Shown here piece after piece: positions 7,899-12,156 of a DNA stretch of 12,156 bases. The position numbers and the translations under genes were made by a program. A model generated the notes under the pieces. The model was given only the letters and a program-made list of their open reading frames with translations, ran no database searches and was not told the origin of the DNA. The stretch's first letter is position 1; the number at the start of each line of letters is the position of its first letter. The stretch is from Oscillospiraceae bacterium (GTDB lineage Bacteria; Bacillota; Clostridia; Oscillospirales; Ruminococcaceae), in assembly GCA_020024475.1 (NCBI GenBank), contig JAHHTS010000067.1, positions 1 to 12,156 on the forward strand. The letters run 5' to 3'.

Positions 7899-9341
7899 TT
7901 AAATATCATTAGATTCAGGTATTGGAAATGTAAATTTTGAACCATATTCCACGTTTGTGGATGCACTTCCTATAGCATTTAATCCCAAGCGTTTATAAAA
8001 AAAGAACAATTGTCCTTCTCCATAGAATTCACGTCTGAAATCTTTCAAAATCAAATTATTAAAATCTTTTTGAGTTGTTGTTGACGGCAAAGAAGAACGA
8101 CAACCTCGATTTTGTCTGATATAATTCAGCCACTGTTCTGCTTTTTCCGTATCTGTCTCATAATAACATTCAGCCAAAATATAACACATTTCAGAAAAAC
8201 GAATCATAGGAATCATTATATTACTGACATCTGCACAAGAACCATCATCTTGTTTTTTATATTTTTGAGGGAAATATTCACCATCATCCTCTTTCCATTG
8301 CCAACGTCTGAAATCCCGGTCTGCATCAGTATCAAACAATATGTTATAATCCCAAGCTACCATATACGAATTTCCAGTATTTTCCTCCGACTCATAAATT
8401 GCAGTATTGTTATTATAAAGAGCAAACATTACATCACTATATAATTTCATATTATGATTTCTTTTAATTTGAAACTCATTATCAAATGAAAACCATTTGT
8501 AATATTTCAATACATCTGTTGCCCATTGTAAAGCAGTGTTGTTGTCACCTCTATATAGTGCTACACGGGCCAATAGAGCTTTAATGGCATAGTGATTCAA
8601 ACGATAACCGCGAAATTGCATAAAACGGTCGACATCCCCTGCTCGGGAAAGTTCCAAACGGGTACGTACATTTGAAATATAACTCTTATAAAGAGTATCA
8701 AAATCCGCAGTTAAAGAATGAGCTTCCAATAAATCATCCTGAATTTTTTCCAATACCTGATTCGTAGGAATATCCAACGGTACATGTGTAGGAAAATAAT
8801 CTACATAAGCAATATATTTACCGGTTGAATCCACTTGGGGAGCCGGAGCATACATACGTAATAAATCAAAATGCAACATAGCTCTCAATGCTCGGGCCTC
8901 TCCTTCTATACAACGCCGTTCTTTTTCTCTCAAAGGAAAAAGCATAGTATCAGCAATCATTGTATTTTGAATCAGATTATTACAATTAGCTATTACATTA
9001 TACATAGTTTCCCAAAAATTTACAATATAAGGTTTTACAAAAGAATCTTCATATTCTAAATCTGCTCCATTTGTATAAGCATTATTACCACAATGTGAAT
9101 AATTACCCATATCATAATACTGTGCAAATACATCTAAAAGCCCCCAGGTAAGTTCTTTTCCATAAAGTTCTTTCTTTGCCATTGTTTTATAAATGCCATT
9201 CAACTGATTGTAAAAACCTTCTGCTTTACTATATTGCTGTTCTTCACTAACCTGATCAAAAGGCTCTACATTCAGCCAATTACTACAAGAAACAAAAATC
9301 CCAAATCCCAATATCCAGCTATATTTCAATATATTCTTCAT
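7899..9341 (-). CDS. SusD/RagB family nutrient-binding outer membrane lipoprotein
   Basis: This 480-aa protein is the SusD-type lid of the transporter. It captures substrate at the cell surface and closes over the SusC barrel. The signal sequence ends in IFVSC with the lipidated Cys at residue 19. Alpha-helical TPR-like segments typical of the family are visible: WETMYNVIANCNNLI (110-124), EARALRAMLHFDLLRMYAP (148-166), RFSEMCYILAECYYE (381-395), and DFRREFYGEGQLFFFYKRLG (434-453). It closes with the family's usual FPIPES ending at 472-477, so the C terminus is intact. The gene begins 12 bases after the SusC stop. The AATT directly before the ATG and the lack of a strong Shine-Dalgarno sequence are usual for Bacteroidota. 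RagB, its relative in Porphyromonas, binds oligopeptides, which would suit this peptidase-rich operon, but the ligand cannot be read from the sequence. Confidence 0.95.
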   Translation of the reverse strand: MKNILKYSWILGFGIFVSCSNWLNVEPFDQVSEEQQYSKAEGFYNQLNGIYKTMAKKELYGKELTWGLLDVFAQYYDMGNYSHCGNNAYTNGADLEYEDSFVKPYIVNFWETMYNVIANCNNLIQNTMIADTMLFPLREKERRCIEGEARALRAMLHFDLLRMYAPAPQVDSTGKYIAYVDYFPTHVPLDIPTNQVLEKIQDDLLEAHSLTADFDTLYKSYISNVRTRLELSRAGDVDRFMQFRGYRLNHYAIKALLARVALYRGDNNTALQWATDVLKYYKWFSFDNEFQIKRNHNMKLYSDVMFALYNNNTAIYESEENTGNSYMVAWDYNILFDTDADRDFRRWQWKEDDGEYFPQKYKKQDDGSCADVSNIMIPMIRFSEMCYILAECYYETDTEKAEQWLNYIRQNRGCRSSLPSTTTQKDFNNLILKDFRREFYGEGQLFFFYKRLGLNAIGSASTNVEYGSKFTFPIPESNDI

Positions 9342-9353
9342 AATTTCCCAATT

Positions 9354-12156
9354 TTAAAAATTTACCATTAATGTGAAATTAAAGTTTTTGGCAAATGGAT
9401 ATCCCAAACCTCTTTCCTGCTTCACCGAACAGCATCGGAACAATTCGCCTGTATTTGCCTCCAAACGTAATCTGTCAACATGTAGAGCTCGTGTTATTCT
9501 CTCTCCAAATTCATACTGTAATGTTAGAGAACTCATAGAAAGCAAATTATATTTTTGGACAAAACGTGACGTTGCACGTGTCGTTTTTTGACTATCTTTA
9601 ATATCTTTCAAAGGAGCTATATCCCCCGGATTCTGCCAGCGCTGTGTCAATACTCTGCGATCTACATTGGCATATCTAATATTCGCATTTTCCACATAGT
9701 TTACTAAGGTCTCATTATAACGATCTGCTCCAAATTCATATTGAAAAACAGATGATAAAGTCAGATTTTTCCAACGAAAATTAAATCCAAAAGAACCTTG
9801 TCCTTTAGGCTCTGTATTACCTATTATTACTTGTTGGCTTGGAATATAATCATAAGTTACATTACCTACACGATCCACAAATACTTCTTTACCATTAGCC
9901 GGATCGATTCCCAGCGATTTCATCCCATAAAATGCTGTTGTTGAACCTCCTTCTTCATATTTCGTATACACTTCCGCATATTTTTTATCATAAGAATTGC
10001 CCCCTGTATCATAATCTTGATATTTTTCATTTACACGTTCATTATAACGCTTCATTGAATCTGCAATTTTCAACAATACCTCTTTATTTTTTGCAAAATT
10101 CCCATATACAGACAAAAAACAGTCATCACTATTTAACATATTGGCATATAATGAAAGTTCAATTCCACGATTACGAATCTTTCCGATATTATCTTTATAA
10201 GTCATAAAACCAGAAGAAGAGGGTACTGTCACGTCATTAATCATGTCATGAGTCTTTTTACTATAGTAAGTTGCTGTAAAGTTTATTTTATCTTGTAATA
10301 AAGACACATCTAAAGACACATCTAAAGTATTTGTTTTCTCACTTTTCAAATCAGGATTACCCATATAATATAATTTATTGCCATAACCTGTAATATACCA
10401 ATCATCATATTGCGACTGAAAATAATTATGTGACATATGAGGTTCAAAATTTACATTACCTACTTGTCCATAGCTGGCTCTCACTTTTAAACGACTAATC
10501 AGTATTGATTCTTTCAGAAAGTTATAATTATGAATATTCAACCCCAATCCTCCTGACCAATAAGGAGTACTTTGTTGTTCTTTTCCGAAAATAGACGAAC
10601 CTTCATAACGAATGGACAAGTCTGCAAGATAAATATTATCAAAACTATAGTTGAAAATACCATTTAAACCGGCATAACGGGACACATGCTCAGATTTTGT
10701 GGGTTTATCCTTCACTTTAGATGCATTATTAATATCTGCAGAAGTTCCCGTTGCAAAACCAACATAATGAGTAGATATCATATAGCTATTACTTTGATTA
10801 ATTTCACCGATAACAGAGAAATTCAAGTTATTACGCCCCAAACTGGCATTATAACTCAAACCTAACCGAGTATTCCATTTACTTGAATTTCCATCTATAG
10901 TATACAAATCTCCCGCTAATAAATTATTATTGGATAATTTTTGACTTCCTTTATTTGATTTTGGATCTATAAATTGTTTTCTTTCCTTCCAATTTTTTTG
11001 TAACCCGACAGAAGCCTGAATCATAAAACCTTTACCTATATCCCAACGAATTTGCAAATTATTGATTATTTCATCATTTTTATGTTTTTCAAAATTATCC
11101 AAAGATGCCTCATACATAGGATTCAGTTTTGTACCAGCATCACCCCAAGCATATAATACATTCAAAAGATTGCCATATTCATCCGTAAATTTATCATAAG
11201 GTAATTGATGAGTATAATCACTGAAACTTCCATAAGGAGACTCTTCTGAAATTGTATTGTTATAAGTTACCGAATTGCTTAATTGAAATTTACCCAATGT
11301 AATATATACATCAAAACCAGCTCCTACATTATTACGCTTGGATCCTTTCATTACACCATTATCTCCCGAATAGTTTAGATCAAAGCTGTAACGGATATTA
11401 TTATTACCACTCTCAACATTCAATGAATGGCGGTGCTGGAATGCATTTCGCAAAGGCAAAGCCATCCAATCTGTTTCCACACCTTCAATATATACAGCAT
11501 TATATTTTTTCCAATACCAGTGATCTCCTTCGTATTCACCCAATTCTTTATTTGGAGCAAAAATACCAGCCTTTACTTCCGCATCCAGTTTCTCCTTAGC
11601 ATTCATCAAATTATAGTCACGCAGATCCGGAACTTCTAAAGTCGAAGTAAAATTATATGATACCCGCACCTTTCCTGCTTCCGGATCCTTCGTCGTTATT
11701 ACAATCACGCCGTTTGCTGCACGCGAACCATACATGGCTGTTGCTGCAGCATCTTTCAAAATAGTAATGTTTTCAATACGGTTCGGGTCCATATCATACA
11801 CTTTCTGTATACTTACCTCAAAACCATCCATGATAAAAGTTGGAGTGTTAGGGTTCTTTTCCAAATTAGCTTTAGAGAATTTATCTTTATCCAATTGCAT
11901 AGTACCAATACTGGAATGACCGCGAATATTGATTTCAGGTAAAGCATTCGGATCCGAACCAAAAACATTATTCTCTGCAATGCGGAAGGATGGATCAAAT
12001 GTAGAAATTGCTTTCAATACATTAGTTCGAGAAACCTGCATCAATTCTTCACTTTTAATAGTCTTAACATTACCGGTAAAAGTGTTTTTATTAATATTCG
12101 CATAACCGGTTACAACCACTTCATCCATCTGAATCCTGTCATTTTTCAATTTTATA
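9354..12156 (-). CDS. SusC/RagA family TonB-linked outer membrane transporter (5' end outside window)
   Basis: This is the barrel of the TonB-dependent importer. About 933 codons are visible; the frame stays open to the right edge, so the start, signal peptide and N-terminal domains are missing. The visible part begins with IKLKNDRIQMDEVVVTGY. DEVVVTGY is the usual Ton-box-like boundary between the N-terminal extension and the plug, so an in-frame TTG at 12149 is not the start. The plug covers roughly the first 155 residues: INIRG, PTFIMDGFEV, IENITILKDAAATAMYG and the SusC-family hallmark SRAANGVIVITTK. The remaining 775 residues are alternating beta-strand sequence of a 22-strand barrel, ending in aromatic TLMVNF as expected for barrel insertion. 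Relatives total about 1,000-1,150 aa. Unusual details are a vicinal cysteine pair close to the C terminus (9429-9434) and a 12-bp tandem duplication (10300-10323). Confidence 0.95.
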   Translation of the reverse strand, partial: IKLKNDRIQMDEVVVTGYANINKNTFTGNVKTIKSEELMQVSRTNVLKAISTFDPSFRIAENNVFGSDPNALPEINIRGHSSIGTMQLDKDKFSKANLEKNPNTPTFIMDGFEVSIQKVYDMDPNRIENITILKDAAATAMYGSRAANGVIVITTKDPEAGKVRVSYNFTSTLEVPDLRDYNLMNAKEKLDAEVKAGIFAPNKELGEYEGDHWYWKKYNAVYIEGVETDWMALPLRNAFQHRHSLNVESGNNNIRYSFDLNYSGDNGVMKGSKRNNVGAGFDVYITLGKFQLSNSVTYNNTISEESPYGSFSDYTHQLPYDKFTDEYGNLLNVLYAWGDAGTKLNPMYEASLDNFEKHKNDEIINNLQIRWDIGKGFMIQASVGLQKNWKERKQFIDPKSNKGSQKLSNNNLLAGDLYTIDGNSSKWNTRLGLSYNASLGRNNLNFSVIGEINQSNSYMISTHYVGFATGTSADINNASKVKDKPTKSEHVSRYAGLNGIFNYSFDNIYLADLSIRYEGSSIFGKEQQSTPYWSGGLGLNIHNYNFLKESILISRLKVRASYGQVGNVNFEPHMSHNYFQSQYDDWYITGYGNKLYYMGNPDLKSEKTNTLDVSLDVSLLQDKINFTATYYSKKTHDMINDVTVPSSSGFMTYKDNIGKIRNRGIELSLYANMLNSDDCFLSVYGNFAKNKEVLLKIADSMKRYNERVNEKYQDYDTGGNSYDKKYAEVYTKYEEGGSTTAFYGMKSLGIDPANGKEVFVDRVGNVTYDYIPSQQVIIGNTEPKGQGSFGFNFRWKNLTLSSVFQYEFGADRYNETLVNYVENANIRYANVDRRVLTQRWQNPGDIAPLKDIKDSQKTTRATSRFVQKYNLLSMSSLTLQYEFGERITRALHVDRLRLEANTGELFRCCSVKQERGLGYPFAKNFNFTLMVNF
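10300..10327. repeat. 12-bp perfect tandem duplication inside the SusC gene
   Basis: The 12-mer AAAGACACATCT occurs twice head to tail (10300-10311 and 10312-10323), followed by AAAG, the start of a third copy. On the coding strand it produces LDVSLDVS in a barrel strand. The unit is a multiple of three and keeps the frame. It may be a slippage duplication or simply two similar beta-strand codon runs. Confidence 0.8.

Larger units (their letters stand above)
139..12156 (-). other. Operon: SusCD importer, two accessory lipoproteins, two S9 peptidases, lipocalin-like protein
   Basis: Seven genes share one strand with gaps of 12, 18, 19, 15, 6 and 16 bases, leaving no room for ordinary promoters or terminators between them. 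Order in transcription: SusC-like, SusD-like, DUF4843, PKD-like, S9 (772 aa), S9 (890 aa), lipocalin-like. Four products are outer-membrane or surface lipoprotein components and three carry ordinary signal peptides. No carbohydrate-active enzyme is present. The promoter and any regulator lie to the right of the window. Gene order and spacing are seen directly; co-transcription and a common role in peptide uptake are inferred. Confidence 0.85.

Noticed and set aside
8112..8444. Plus-strand open frame of 110 codons opposite the SusD gene
   Set aside because: It is an antisense shadow inside a complete SusD gene with conserved helices in the coding frame.
11813..11998. Minus-strand open frame of 61 codons in another frame of the SusC plug region
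   Set aside because: It overlaps the highly conserved plug domain in the true frame and has no independent evidence.
12147..12149. TTG at 12149 as start of the SusC gene
   Set aside because: The frame continues open to the window edge with residues typical of the domain junction before DEVVVTGY; starting here would leave no signal peptide for an outer-membrane protein.
1..12156. Insertion sequence, integrase, attachment-site repeat or CRISPR array
   Set aside because: No transposase or integrase coding sequence was seen, no second copy of the tRNA-like 3' end was noticed in the window, and there are no regularly spaced repeats.

Overview
The window is one strand-coherent accessory locus from an AT-rich member of the Bacteroidota, most likely Bacteroidales. 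The evidence is a SusC/SusD outer-membrane pair, several lipoproteins with Bacteroidota-style signal sequences, very short AT-rich gaps between genes, and start codons without clear Shine-Dalgarno sequences. The genus cannot be decided from the sequence alone.

Layout. Almost everything from 139 to the right edge lies on the minus strand and reads right to left as a single operon of at least seven genes. In transcription order these are: a SusC/RagA TonB-dependent transporter (5' end outside the window), a SusD/RagB substrate-binding lipoprotein, a DUF4843-type lipoprotein, a PKD-like lipoprotein with a propeller-like C-terminal part, a DPP-IV-like S9 serine peptidase (772 aa), a second S9 peptidase of a different subfamily (890 aa), and a small exported lipocalin-like protein (142 aa). 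Gaps between genes are only 12, 18, 19, 15, 6 and 16 bases, so co-transcription is very likely. The operon promoter and any sigma/anti-sigma regulators lie beyond the right edge. At the far left, bases 1-18 look like the 3' end of a plus-strand tRNA gene. It is followed by a strong hairpin terminator (23-51) that sits between the convergent tRNA and operon and could stop transcription from both sides.

How the genes may work together. SusC, SusD and the two further lipoproteins have the composition of an outer-membrane uptake complex. The only enzymes in view are two S9 peptidases with ordinary signal peptides and no lipobox, which suggests soluble periplasmic enzymes. No glycoside hydrolase, lyase or sulfatase is present. 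The simplest reading is a peptide utilisation locus: oligopeptides are captured and imported by SusCD, then trimmed by two complementary S9 peptidases in the periplasm. The peptide substrate is inferred from gene content, not read directly. The most notable details are a non-canonical nucleophile elbow (GHSWSG) with many nearby cysteines in the 890-aa peptidase, and a lipocalin-like protein as the last gene of the operon.
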